Shown here piece by piece: positions 9,174 through 17,893 of a stretch of DNA of 64,000 bases (position 1 is the stretch's first letter; each line of letters starts with the position of its first letter). Origin of the DNA: SXOA01 sp046593355 (GTDB taxonomy: Bacteria > Planctomycetota > Planctomycetia > Pirellulales > Pirellulaceae); NCBI GenBank assembly GCA_046593355.1, contig JBKJNY010000109.1, positions 1-64,000 on the forward strand, read 5' to 3'. The position numbers and the translations under genes were made by a program. The notes under the pieces were generated by a model that did not search any database, was not told where the DNA came from, and worked only from the letters and a program-made list of their open reading frames with translations.

Positions 9174-9246
9174 TGGCACTGGCTCGTGAGCCGAGGCGAT
9201 AACTGCCTTTATTTCGGGAAGGCAATTCGTCGGCTCGCTGCCAGTG
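9174..9246. repeat. palindromic repeat between dnaG and rpoD
   Basis: GCACTGGC and TCGTGAGCCGA on the left are mirrored by TCGGCTCGC and GCCAGTGC on the right, with about 34 bases between. It could fold into a long hairpin in the dnaG-rpoD transcript and belongs to the class of dispersed palindromes seen throughout the window. Confidence 0.7.
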
Positions 9247-9279
9247 CAGTATGGGACTGTCCATTCGTCAACAAGGACT

Positions 9280-11133
9280 CTACCCCTCCGTGGGCGCGAT
9301 GATTCCCTGTTGGCGGCGCTGGGCCGCTATCATGCTCTTCAAAACGTCAACTTCCTCCTCGGGGTTAAAGTGGTTCTGCTCCAGCTTCACTTCGGTCTCC
9401 CGGAGCTGCCGCTGGACGTGATGCTGCTGGAGACTGCGGATGACGGCACGCATGCGGGAAGCAGGGTCCAAATTCACTTTGACCTGCTTTTTAGTCGCAA
9501 CGTCATCGAGCTGCACCAGAAGATTCTTCAGGCTCGGCTCTTCGACCTGAGCCAAGACGACTTGAAATTCAAGAGACTCGCCCGCCTCCTCAAGCTGGCG
9601 ATAGGTGCGGAAGAGCAACCTGGCTGCTTCGGCGGCAAGGTCGTCTTCGGCAATTTCGGACAGCGCCGTCGGGGCGAGCTCCGGATGCAGGACAAACAGC
9701 TCCAGCAGCTCGATTTCGCGGGCGGATAGCTCGCCCAGCTTATAAGTCCTCTCAGCCCCATTCGTCCCATCAGCAGCCGTGGGTCGGCTTGGCGATTTGG
9801 CCGCCACATTCTTCCGCAACTGCATGAACCGCTCGCGGACATCCGCAATCTCCAACCGGAATTCGCGAGCCAGGCGCGACAGCAACTGATTAGCGCGAAG
9901 AGCCGAGGCATCGAGCGTTCCGGGCGGCAAGCCGCGCGAGAGCGTGGCGAGAATCTCTTCTAAAGCCTGGTTGGCTTTGTGGGATTCGCGGACCAAATCG
10001 ATGCCGCGGGTGGCCACGCGGATCTTGTGCTCCAGAGCGTCGACCGCGCCATTCATCAGCTCGCGGAAAGCATCTCCGCCCCGCTCGACCAGGAATTCCG
10101 CGGGGTCGAACTCTTCGGGGAGCGTCAGAATCCGCAGGTCCATGTTGGCGGCGACGAACAGCTCCAAGATGTCGTTGGTTCTGTTCTGGCCCGCGGCATC
10201 TCCGTCAAGCACCAGGTTGACGCGATCAGCAAATCGACGGATCAGCGGCAAATGGCGATCGGTTAGCGCCGTCCCGAGCACCGCGACGACATCATCCACG
10301 CCGTACTGGTGGCACATGATGACATCGGTGTATCCTTCCACGACGGTGATGGACCTTGTCTTCGTAATCGCATTTCGGACGATGTCGAGAGCATAAAGCT
10401 GCTCGCTCTTGGAGAAGAGCTTCGTCTCCCGCGTGTTGATGTACTTGCCCCCCTTGCCTTCCGCCAATTGCGGCAGCACTCGTCCGCCGAAAGCTATCGT
10501 GCGGCCCTGCGTGTCCCGAATGGGGAACATGACGCGGCCCTTGAAGAAGTCAAAGAACCGGCCGTCCTTGTTCCCTACCAGCCCGCATGCTTCCAGCACC
10601 GCCGGCGAGTATGGAGTCGTGCGAGCTCGGTCGATGAGCCACGTCCATTGATCCGCCGCGAAGCCAATCTTGAACTTCTCCACGCTTGCCGGCGTGATGG
10701 CCCGCTCTTCGATATAGCTCCGAGCGACTTCAGCCGCTTCGCTGTGAAGCAGATATTCGTGGAACTGCTTCGCGGCCCATTCGCAGCACTGGTAGAGGGT
10801 GTTTTTGTCGTCGGAGCTGCCGGGCTCGATCTTCTTTTTGTGGCCCTCATCGAGGCTGATTCCGGCCCGCTCGGCCAGCATTTTCAGGGCCTGAACGAAG
10901 TCGCACCCTTCCCGCTGCATCACGAAGCTGAAAATGTCGCCGCCGATGTCGCAGACCCAGCACTTCCAGGTCTGCCGCTCGGGGTTGACATTCAGGCTGG
11001 GTTTGCTGTCAGCGTGCCAGGGGCAGAGGCCGGCATAGTTCCGCCCCGCTCGGCGCAGCGGGATGCTGCTGCCGACGAGATCGACGATATCGACCTTCTG
11101 GCGGATCTGCTCTTTGGCGTCGCCGAAATTCAC
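9280..11133 (-). CDS. dnaG: DNA primase
   Basis: 617 aa. The N-terminal CHC2 zinc finger is visible as LCPWH followed by WKCWVCDIGGD. The TOPRIM domain holds the conserved Glu in VVEGYTDVI and the DGDAAG motif, preceded by GRVMFPIRDTQGR. The C-terminal part is a helical, DnaB-binding-like region of about 190 residues. It makes the RNA primers for replication. GTG 11133 is preferred because AGGAG sits 6 bases upstream; the TTG six bases earlier would leave no room for that site. It is followed by rpoD on the same strand. Confidence 0.95.
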   Translation of the reverse strand: MNFGDAKEQIRQKVDIVDLVGSSIPLRRAGRNYAGLCPWHADSKPSLNVNPERQTWKCWVCDIGGDIFSFVMQREGCDFVQALKMLAERAGISLDEGHKKKIEPGSSDDKNTLYQCCEWAAKQFHEYLLHSEAAEVARSYIEERAITPASVEKFKIGFAADQWTWLIDRARTTPYSPAVLEACGLVGNKDGRFFDFFKGRVMFPIRDTQGRTIAFGGRVLPQLAEGKGGKYINTRETKLFSKSEQLYALDIVRNAITKTRSITVVEGYTDVIMCHQYGVDDVVAVLGTALTDRHLPLIRRFADRVNLVLDGDAAGQNRTNDILELFVAANMDLRILTLPEEFDPAEFLVERGGDAFRELMNGAVDALEHKIRVATRGIDLVRESHKANQALEEILATLSRGLPPGTLDASALRANQLLSRLAREFRLEIADVRERFMQLRKNVAAKSPSRPTAADGTNGAERTYKLGELSAREIELLELFVLHPELAPTALSEIAEDDLAAEAARLLFRTYRQLEEAGESLEFQVVLAQVEEPSLKNLLVQLDDVATKKQVKVNLDPASRMRAVIRSLQQHHVQRQLRETEVKLEQNHFNPEEEVDVLKSMIAAQRRQQGIIAPTEG

Positions 11134-11457
11134 GGTCAACTCCTGCGTGGCAAGTGGGCCCGCGGAAAGGCGCGGCCACAGCCGGAGTATTTTAGCTGCT
11201 AGCGGGATTTTTGTGTGGGGCAGGCTTCACGCCTGCCCTACTCCGTTCGAGAAAAATCCCTTCTAGCGGCATCCTTGCCACCGACCCGGCGGCCTGATTT
11301 TCTGGGGAAATACAGGCTTGGTGAGTCGATAGTGTGCCGTACATGGCACAGTGCTTTCCAACGCACGAACCTGATTGTAAGCAAGGAGCCTTGCGGGTCA
11401 ACACGAGTTTTTCCCTGCGGGAAACTGGCACCGTATACTTCTTTTGTCCCCGTTTGG
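11134..11457. other. intergenic region between divergent dnaG and the amidinotransferase-fold gene
   Basis: No gene seen. It contains a short hairpin repeat at 11218-11238 (GGGCAGGC, loop TTCAC, GCCTGCCC), a small hairpin near 11409-11423 and a TATACT box at 11434-11439 that could be the -10 of the rightward gene; the matching -35 is weak. The dnaG promoter should also lie here. Confidence 0.5.
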
Positions 11458-11492
11458 GATCTGAGATTTGAAATTTAAGATTTGAGACCGCC
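11458..11492 (+). repeat. array of 7-bp units ending at the start codon of the 11493 gene
   Basis: Four heptads beginning at 11458 (for example GATTTGA at 11465-11471 and again at 11479-11485) plus a fifth 7-mer GACCGCC (11486-11492) run without a gap into the ATG at 11493. The same layout occurs before nuoG, nuoI and nuoD. There is no Shine-Dalgarno motif between the array and the ATG. Confidence 0.8.
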
Positions 11493-12356
11493 ATGCCCCA
11501 CATCCTGATGTGTCCGCCAGATTTCTACGGGATTGAGTACGAAATCAATCCCTGGATGAGCCGCAGTCGGCAAGCGGATCGAGAGTTGGCGGCCAGGCAG
11601 TGGCAGGCGCTCGTCGAGATTTTGAAGGGCCTCGGCGTGAAGATTTCGCTGCTCACGCCGCAACTGGGATTGCCGGACCTGGTCTTCACGGCAAATGCGG
11701 CTCTCGTCCACAAGCAGCGGGCGATACTGTCGCACTTCCGCTACGAGCAACGGCAGGGGGAAGAGTCGATTTGTGCGGAGTGGCTCGAAGCGAACGGCTT
11801 TCAGGTCGAGCGGCTGCCGGAGGGACGGTTTTTTGAAGGGGCGGGGGATGCTCTGTACTGCGGCGACACGCTGATTGCCGGCTACCGCATCCGTAGCGAC
11901 GTCCATGCCCAGCAGCTCGTCGGTCAGCTCACGGATTCGCGCGTCATTCCGCTGGAGCTGGTGGACGGCCATTACTATCACCTCGATACCTGCTTTTGCC
12001 CGCTGGCTGCCGGCAAGGCTATCTACTTTCCCGGAGCGTTCGACGAATACGGCCGAGCGGCGCTTCAGGAGCTCATTCCAGAACTCATTCCCGTTGCCCC
12101 CGCAGAAGCCCATTCCTTCGCTTGCAACGCAGTCGTCGTCGGCAGTACCGTCGTCACCAACACCGGCTGCCCCAATCTCCATCGCAACCTCGCCAGCCGC
12201 GGCTTCACCCCCATCGAGACGCCGCTTTCCGAATTCGTCAAAGCGGGCGGGAGCGCCAAGTGTCTCACGCTGCGGCTGGACGGCGAGGAGACGGCGGGAT
12301 GGGCCCAAAGTACTCCTCACGCTCCGCGAGAGGAATCATCTCGCGGAGCGAGATGA
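11493..12356 (+). CDS. amidinotransferase / dimethylarginine dimethylaminohydrolase-fold enzyme
   Basis: 287 aa. Conserved landmarks of the guanidine-modifying superfamily are MCPPDFYGIEYEINPWM at the start, LPDLVFTANAAL, FEGAGDAL, catalytic His163 in HYYHLDTCFCPL and the nucleophile Cys257 in GGSAKCLTL. Family members hydrolyse or transfer the guanidine group of arginine or methylarginine; relatives in cyanobacterial AgrE/ArgZ convert arginine to ornithine and ammonia. The exact substrate is inferred only. The last ~13 residues (PHAPREESSRGAR) are translated from a palindromic repeat and are not part of the enzyme fold. It is convergent with and overlaps the gene at 12317-13468 by 40 bp. Confidence 0.82.
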   Translation: MPHILMCPPDFYGIEYEINPWMSRSRQADRELAARQWQALVEILKGLGVKISLLTPQLGLPDLVFTANAALVHKQRAILSHFRYEQRQGEESICAEWLEANGFQVERLPEGRFFEGAGDALYCGDTLIAGYRIRSDVHAQQLVGQLTDSRVIPLELVDGHYYHLDTCFCPLAAGKAIYFPGAFDEYGRAALQELIPELIPVAPAEAHSFACNAVVVGSTVVTNTGCPNLHRNLASRGFTPIETPLSEFVKAGGSAKCLTLRLDGEETAGWAQSTPHAPREESSRGAR

Positions 12357-12361
12357 GTACT
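12309..12361. repeat. palindrome shared by the 3' ends of two convergent genes
   Basis: AGTACTC is mirrored by GAGTACT, and inside these CGCTCCGCGAGA pairs with TCTCGCGGAGCG around GGAATCA. The core CGCTCCGCGA is shared with the hairpin at 44352-44401. It supplies the C-terminal codons of both convergent genes and may act as a two-way terminator. Confidence 0.8.
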
Positions 12362-13468
12362 CTTTTCGTCATAATCCGGTCGCTCCAAGCCAAGCGCTAG
12401 TGCTCGCGTGTCCGCCAGATCCCATGAGGTGTACGTATTTCCGTTGCGGGCATCAAAGCGGGCCGCAATCTTCTGGGCCTCTTCCCGGAACCACGCGGCC
12501 AGCGCCTCCGGCGCGTAGCGGTCGTCGTCGTTGTGAATCGCCAGCGTCGCCGGGATGCGGACCTTCCGCGGTTTGGGGCGCTCTTGGCTGACCCTTTCAA
12601 AGAATGTTCCCACCCGTGAATAGAAGGCCATCCGCTCGGACGGATTGTTGCTCTGGCTGGCCCACGGCAGATGCCGCTCCACCAGCCGCAGTCCACGAGG
12701 AATATCCAGCGCGCGAGTGAGGTAGCAGAGATGCCAGCCGATTGTGGAGAGAAAGTCGGGATTCCCCGCCACCTGCGGATAGCCCGATTCAAACGCTTCT
12801 GCCGCTTTTTCCAACCGGCCCCGCGACAGTTCCGCGATGATGATGTCGGCATACGTCCGCTGGGGAACGGTGTGGCAGGCGATCTTGCCACTCATGATCG
12901 GACGGGCCGTCTTGATCGCCAGCGCATATTCGCCGCGGCCCACGCACCGACTGACCTCGGCATCCACTTCGCAGGCGTGACAATCCACCATGCCGTCGCG
13001 GCGGGCCTTCCTCCACTGCTTCTCAAACTCCTTTCCGGCATCGAGAAATCCCAGGTCGTTGGCGTTGTCCATGCGCAGCTTATAGAGCGATCGCAGCCCA
13101 TAGCCGCTGCGTTTCAGGCGACGCTCGAAGTCATCCTCCATGGCATGAATCTTCTCCAGCCCGATGGCGGGATAGTCCGTGACGCCGGCCAGGATCCACT
13201 TGTATTTCCAGAGCAAGTCTTCTTCTGGAAAGCGGTCTGGGGTCTTGTCGCTTTGAGCCAGGCACCAGGAAAACGCGACGAGAGCCCGGTCCTCCATCCC
13301 TCCGAACGTGGCCGCCTCGATCAATTGCTGGCGGACTAAGTAGCCCTCGCTCAGATCCTTCAGCGAATCCGCCAGTTGCACCGCCTGCTCCAGGATCGCC
13401 ACCTTCGCCGGTGAAGCTTCCAGCCCCCAGGCTTCACTTTGCAGCTCGTCCAGTTGTTCGCGGCTCAT
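12317..13468 (-). CDS. hypothetical helical-repeat protein encoded with an HSP90 homologue
   Basis: 383 aa. There is no catalytic motif that I recognise. The sequence is alpha-helical with TPR-like spacing (for example AILEQAVQLADSLKDL, ALVAFSWCLAQSDKTP, IIIAELSRGRLEKAAEAFESGYP), so a tetratricopeptide-type scaffold is likely. Its start overlaps the stop of the HSP90 gene by 4 bases (ATGA), implying translational coupling. HSP90-family genes of this type are often followed by such a partner in actinobacteria and planctomycetes, which suggests a co-chaperone or substrate adaptor. The C-terminal THLAPRDDSSRGA is translated from the palindrome at 12309-12361. Confidence 0.78.
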   Translation of the reverse strand: MSREQLDELQSEAWGLEASPAKVAILEQAVQLADSLKDLSEGYLVRQQLIEAATFGGMEDRALVAFSWCLAQSDKTPDRFPEEDLLWKYKWILAGVTDYPAIGLEKIHAMEDDFERRLKRSGYGLRSLYKLRMDNANDLGFLDAGKEFEKQWRKARRDGMVDCHACEVDAEVSRCVGRGEYALAIKTARPIMSGKIACHTVPQRTYADIIIAELSRGRLEKAAEAFESGYPQVAGNPDFLSTIGWHLCYLTRALDIPRGLRLVERHLPWASQSNNPSERMAFYSRVGTFFERVSQERPKPRKVRIPATLAIHNDDDRYAPEALAAWFREEAQKIAARFDARNGNTYTSWDLADTRALALGLERPDYDEKSTHLAPRDDSSRGA

Positions 13469-15297
13469 GGCTTCTTCTCCGGCTTCTTCTTCTCTGTCGC
13501 CGCCAAGCCAAGCTCAATCAAGCCGAGCAGGCCGTCGCTGAGAGCGGCCATTTCCTGAGCCTTGAGCGGATAATGGCCAAGCAGCAGGGCCTGCACGTAG
13601 AGCATTTCCACCGCCCGGCGGATGAGGGGCTTGTTCTTGATCTGAGCCAGCCGCTTGATGAGCGGGTTGTTGAAATTGAGGCAAAGCTGCGCGAAGGCAC
13701 CCGCGGCTGGTTCGGCGGCGACGCCGTCGAGGATGCCGGACCAGAGGTCGTCGGCGACTTCCTTCGATTGTTCGACGCTGCGGAGGAAGGTGGCCGCGTC
13801 GTTGGCGGTGTAGAGCGTCGGCAATTCCGTCGGCTCGAATTTCCGCAAGTCGGCTCCGCAGCGATACGGCTGGAGGACGACGTCGGCGAGGCGGAGGAAG
13901 TCGAAGGCTGCTTCCCGCTCTTCCAGCGTCAGCTCGTCGAAGTTGCGGGCCAGGTCATTCACGTCCACCCGCTTCACGCGGCAGCGGGCGAAGGCATCGG
14001 GGAGTTTTTCCAGCAGGTCGGCGTCGTAGGTGTAGCCGGCGTTGATGATGCAGACCTTCTGGGCCGCCGCCACGCCGGCAATCTGGCGAAACTGGTCCCG
14101 CGACGGCACGTAGCGGATGGTGTTTTTCTCCCGCTGACGATATTCGCCGAGCGTCATTTGCCCCAGCGTGGTTTCAAACGGCAGCCAATCGATGAACAGC
14201 TTATAAAACTCGTCGTCCTCCACTGCCAGAGCCTTAAACGGCAAGTAGTGGCAGCCGATGATCAGGTTGAGCCGGTCCTTGTTCTCTTTCGACAGTTGAA
14301 TCAGATGCGCCTTAAGGCAGGAGCCGAGCTCTTCCCGCGTGGCAACCAGCCGGCTGTCCTCGTAGAACGATTCGCGGGCGGCATTCGGGCGCAACTGCGT
14401 GGAGTTGACGACGCATTTCACAAAAAATGCCCACACCGGCAGCAGATTGTCGGCCGCTTCCGAAAGGAGCATGTTTTTGAGATACACGCGGTGGCCGTGC
14501 CGGGCCGTCATCGTGGCCGCATGGGGCAGAACGAAGGCAACTCCCTGCACGCCACCAGCGAGTGAACGGAGCTCGATGGCGTCGAGAAAATCGATATCGA
14601 ACATCTCCTTGCCATATTCCAGCAGCCGGTCCCGCCGCATTTCGCCGGAAAAATCGCCGTCATCCCAGGGAGGCGTCTGATTGATTTTCCACCGCTCCTT
14701 ACCTGCCGCCACGGTAATCGGCATCGGCAGCAGGCTTCCGAAGTGAGTGGCGGTATCGCGGACGTACTCCGGCGTGAAGAACTCCTCGGAGCCTTCCTTG
14801 GCCCGCAAATAGACTTGCGTGCCGGGAGCAGAATCGACATCAATCGTCCGGATACGATACGTCCCGTCCGAGCGCCCCCGCCATTCAATGGTCGGACTGC
14901 CAGGTTTGGCCGAGCGCGTCACCACCACAATTTCTTCCGACACGACAAACCCAGAAAGCAGCCCGATGCCGAACTGGCCGATAAAATCGTCCCGATTGAG
15001 AGCTTCCCGCTTGCTGGATTGTCCGATGGTCGCCAGAAACTCATGCACCTCGGCTTCCGTCAGGCCAATGCCGTCATCCTGCACCATCAGCGTCGGCGGC
15101 GATTTCTTGCCCGCGGGCAGCACCTCTAAGAGCACGGAGCCCACATGCCCCGGCTCCAACTTTCGCCGGGCCACGATGGCATCGACGGCATTCTGCAGCA
15201 GCTCCCGCAGATAGACCTGCGGCCCGCTGTAGAGATGGTCGGAGAGGAGGTCAATCACTCCCCGCAGATTGACTTGGAATTTATGGTCGGTGGACAT
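13465..15297 (-). CDS. HSP90-family molecular chaperone (HtpG-like)
   Basis: 610 aa, slightly shorter than E. coli HtpG (624). The N-terminal GHKL ATPase is clear: LLSDHLYSGPQVYLRELLQNAVDAI (N box), VQDDGIGLTEAEVHEFLATIG (G1) and GQFGIGLLSGFVVSEEIVVV (G2). The middle and C-terminal regions are diverged from HtpG. Start ATG 15297 (MSTDHKFQVNLRG) fits the family; the long in-frame extension upstream is translated repeat DNA. It is coupled to the TPR-like gene downstream. HtpG itself stands alone in most genomes, so the coupled pair is probably a specialised branch rather than the general chaperone. Confidence 0.88.
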   Translation of the reverse strand: MSTDHKFQVNLRGVIDLLSDHLYSGPQVYLRELLQNAVDAIVARRKLEPGHVGSVLLEVLPAGKKSPPTLMVQDDGIGLTEAEVHEFLATIGQSSKREALNRDDFIGQFGIGLLSGFVVSEEIVVVTRSAKPGSPTIEWRGRSDGTYRIRTIDVDSAPGTQVYLRAKEGSEEFFTPEYVRDTATHFGSLLPMPITVAAGKERWKINQTPPWDDGDFSGEMRRDRLLEYGKEMFDIDFLDAIELRSLAGGVQGVAFVLPHAATMTARHGHRVYLKNMLLSEAADNLLPVWAFFVKCVVNSTQLRPNAARESFYEDSRLVATREELGSCLKAHLIQLSKENKDRLNLIIGCHYLPFKALAVEDDEFYKLFIDWLPFETTLGQMTLGEYRQREKNTIRYVPSRDQFRQIAGVAAAQKVCIINAGYTYDADLLEKLPDAFARCRVKRVDVNDLARNFDELTLEEREAAFDFLRLADVVLQPYRCGADLRKFEPTELPTLYTANDAATFLRSVEQSKEVADDLWSGILDGVAAEPAAGAFAQLCLNFNNPLIKRLAQIKNKPLIRRAVEMLYVQALLLGHYPLKAQEMAALSDGLLGLIELGLAATEKKKPEKKP

Positions 15298-15636
15298 GGC
15301 AGTAGCGTGATACCTGAGCGAAGGCCGAGGACTCAAAACGAAAGGAGCGACCCGATTGATGATAAGATAGCCGAAGGACAGGATCATGGGGGACAGAATG
15401 ATAACACAGGAAGAGTGAAAACCACAAAGTCTCGAAGGCACAAAGTGGAGGAGCAGAGAAACCCTGACCTCGCTTCCTTCGTGTCTTGGAGTCTTCGTGG
15501 TTCTCCTCGAACTCCCCATGTCCACCGGCACCCCGACGGAGCCCGCGAGCGAAACACGGACGGCCCAGCTTTTCTCGCAGTCTATACATTTGTATGATTT
15601 ATATAGATTGCCCGGCAGCCCGTCTACAATGTTCCC
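15298..15636. other. intergenic region between divergent HSP90 and recG, with an inverted repeat
   Basis: No gene seen. It contains the inverted repeat at 15420-15502, listed separately, and an A/T-rich stretch around 15588-15612 close to recG that could hold its promoter. Confidence 0.5.
15420..15502. repeat. inverted repeat with 7-bp periodic arms
   Basis: A 26-bp left arm (15420-15445, starting AACCACAAAG) and a right arm (15477-15502, ending CTTCGTGGTT) are complementary with about five mismatches, separated by 31 bases. Each arm has a roughly 7-base periodicity, like the heptad arrays near several start codons. Confidence 0.7.
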
Positions 15637-17790
15637 ATGTCCACGGCATTCCCCTCCGCCACTTCCCCTCAGCCGCTGACGCAGCAGCCCCTTCCGCCGC
15701 AGAAATCGCCGGTGGAGATGCTGACGACGCCGGCCCAGTTCGTCAAAGGAGTCGGCCCGCAGCGGCAGGAGGCCTTTGCCCGGCTGGAATTGCATTACGC
15801 CGCGGACATCCTGTTCAACTTCCCGCGAGCCTATCAGGACATGAGCGAATTGCGGGAGGTGGACCAGCTTGAGGAGGGGAAGCTGGCGAGCGTGGTCGGG
15901 GTGATTGACGAGGTGGACCTGCGGAACACCGGGCCGGGCAAATCGATCCTCGGGATGTTATTGCGGCAGGGGACAAAGTTTTTGCGGGCCATCTGGTTCA
16001 ATCAGCCCTGGATGCAGCAGAAGCTGGTTCGCGGCCGCCGCGTGATGCTCTGCGGCGAGGCGAAGCTGCAAGGGATTCGCTGGGAGATGACGCACCCCAC
16101 GGTCGAATTCCTGGCCGACGACGAAGATGCCCCTAGCGGACGCATCCTGCCGGTCTACTCGTTGACGGAAGGCATTAACCAGACCCAGATGCGGCGGGTC
16201 GTGCAAGGCGTGGTCGAAACCTACACGCAGTTCGTGGACGAAGTCTTCCCCGACGACTTTCTCGACGACCACAACCTCTGGCCCATCAAAGCCGCCCTGC
16301 CGCAGATTCACTTCCCCACGGACCCCGCCGCCCGCGACCAGGCTCGCCGCCGCTTCATCTACCAGGAGCTCTTCGTCCTGCAACTCGCGCTCGCCATTCG
16401 CAAATGGCGGATGCAGCATCTCCGCCGCGCCACCACCATGCCGGTCAGCGCCAAGATCGATGCCCGCATCACGCGGCTCTTCCCCTTTGAACTCACGAAG
16501 GCCCAGCGGAAGTCCATCGACGAAATTGCCGCCGACATGGGCCGCGAATATCCGATGAACCGCCTGCTGCAAGGGGACGTCGGCAGCGGAAAGACGGTGG
16601 TGGCCATGTATGCCATGCTCCTGGCCGTCGCTCACGGTCAGCAGGCGGCGCTGATGGCTCCGACGGAAGTCTTGGCGAAGCAGCATGTGCAAACGCTCTC
16701 CAAAGCTCTCGCCGCCAGCAAGGTCCGCATCGGCACGCTCACCGGCTCACAAACGCCAGCCGAGAGAAAGGACACCCTCGACAAAATCGCCAAAGGCGAA
16801 ATCGACATCGTCGTCGGCACGCACGCGGTCACCCATGCCGTCGCCAAAAGCGGCGTCGAGTTCAAGAAGCTCGGCCTGGTCATCATCGACGAGCAGCACA
16901 AGTTCGGCGTGCGGCAGCGGGCGGCGCTCAAAAAGGCGGGGATCGATCCGCATTACCTGGTGATGACCGCCACCCCCATCCCCCGCACCATGACAATGAC
17001 CCTCTTCGGCGACCTCGACGTCTCCACGCTCGACGAGCCGCCGCCGGGCCGCCAGAAAATCAACACCTACTGGGCCAACGAAGGGCAGCGCGACCGCTGG
17101 TGGAAGTTCTACCGCAAAAAGCTGGACGAAGGGCGGCAGGGCTTCGTCGTCACCCCACTCGTCGAGGAGGCCGAAGGGCTCGACGCCGCCAACGTGCAGC
17201 AAACCTTCGAAATCCTCTCCCGCGGCGAGCTGGCCAACTATCGCCTGGGCATGATTCACGGGCGGATGACGCCGGCGGAGAAGGAATCGGTGATGGACGC
17301 CTTCCGCAGCGGCCGCACGCAGATCCTGGTCGCCACCAGCGTCATCGAGGTCGGCGTCGACATCCCGAACGCCACCCTCATGACCATCGAAGGGGGGGAA
17401 CGCTTTGGCCTCGCCCAGCTCCACCAGCTCCGCGGCCGCATCAGCCGCGGCAGCCACCCCGGCTTCGCGTGCGTCTTCGCCATCCCGCAGACCGACGACG
17501 GAGCGAAGCGTCTGGACGCCTTCACCAAAACCACCGACGGCTTCAGCCTCGCCGAAATCGACTTCGAGCTCCGCGGCCCCGGCGACCTCTTCGGCACCCG
17601 CCAACACGGCCTCCCCCCCCTCCGCATCGCCGACATGCTCCGTGACGCCCCCATCGTCGAAGAAGCCCGCCAAGACGCCATCAAGCTCGTTCAGAGCGAT
17701 CCCGACTTACAAAACCCCGCCTATGAACGGCTGAAACGGCAGGTGCTGAAGCGGTATGGAGAGGCGCTGGAGCTGGGGGATGTGGGGTAG
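15637..17790 (+). CDS. recG: ATP-dependent DNA helicase RecG
   Basis: 717 aa. An N-terminal wedge/OB domain (about residues 30-230, starting VKGVGPQRQEAFARL) precedes the SF2 helicase core. The core carries Walker A GDVGSGKTV, motif APTEVLAKQH, DEQHKFGVRQR (DEQH box), TATPIPRT, then the C-terminal helicase domain with ATSVIEVGVDIPNAT, QLRGRISRG and the RecG tail ELRGPGDLFGTRQHG. It acts at stalled replication forks and recombination intermediates. ATG 15637 gives a 30-residue low-complexity lead. Length matches the family (about 690-720 aa). Confidence 0.96.
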   Translation: MSTAFPSATSPQPLTQQPLPPQKSPVEMLTTPAQFVKGVGPQRQEAFARLELHYAADILFNFPRAYQDMSELREVDQLEEGKLASVVGVIDEVDLRNTGPGKSILGMLLRQGTKFLRAIWFNQPWMQQKLVRGRRVMLCGEAKLQGIRWEMTHPTVEFLADDEDAPSGRILPVYSLTEGINQTQMRRVVQGVVETYTQFVDEVFPDDFLDDHNLWPIKAALPQIHFPTDPAARDQARRRFIYQELFVLQLALAIRKWRMQHLRRATTMPVSAKIDARITRLFPFELTKAQRKSIDEIAADMGREYPMNRLLQGDVGSGKTVVAMYAMLLAVAHGQQAALMAPTEVLAKQHVQTLSKALAASKVRIGTLTGSQTPAERKDTLDKIAKGEIDIVVGTHAVTHAVAKSGVEFKKLGLVIIDEQHKFGVRQRAALKKAGIDPHYLVMTATPIPRTMTMTLFGDLDVSTLDEPPPGRQKINTYWANEGQRDRWWKFYRKKLDEGRQGFVVTPLVEEAEGLDAANVQQTFEILSRGELANYRLGMIHGRMTPAEKESVMDAFRSGRTQILVATSVIEVGVDIPNATLMTIEGGERFGLAQLHQLRGRISRGSHPGFACVFAIPQTDDGAKRLDAFTKTTDGFSLAEIDFELRGPGDLFGTRQHGLPPLRIADMLRDAPIVEEARQDAIKLVQSDPDLQNPAYERLKRQVLKRYGEALELGDVG

Positions 17791-17893
17791 GCACAGTGTT
17801 TGGGGCGCAGCAACAATGGAGTAATAGGCGCGCATCGGCGAACCCAAAGTGTTCCGCCGTGTCCTTGATACGATTGCACATTTAGAGGATGTC

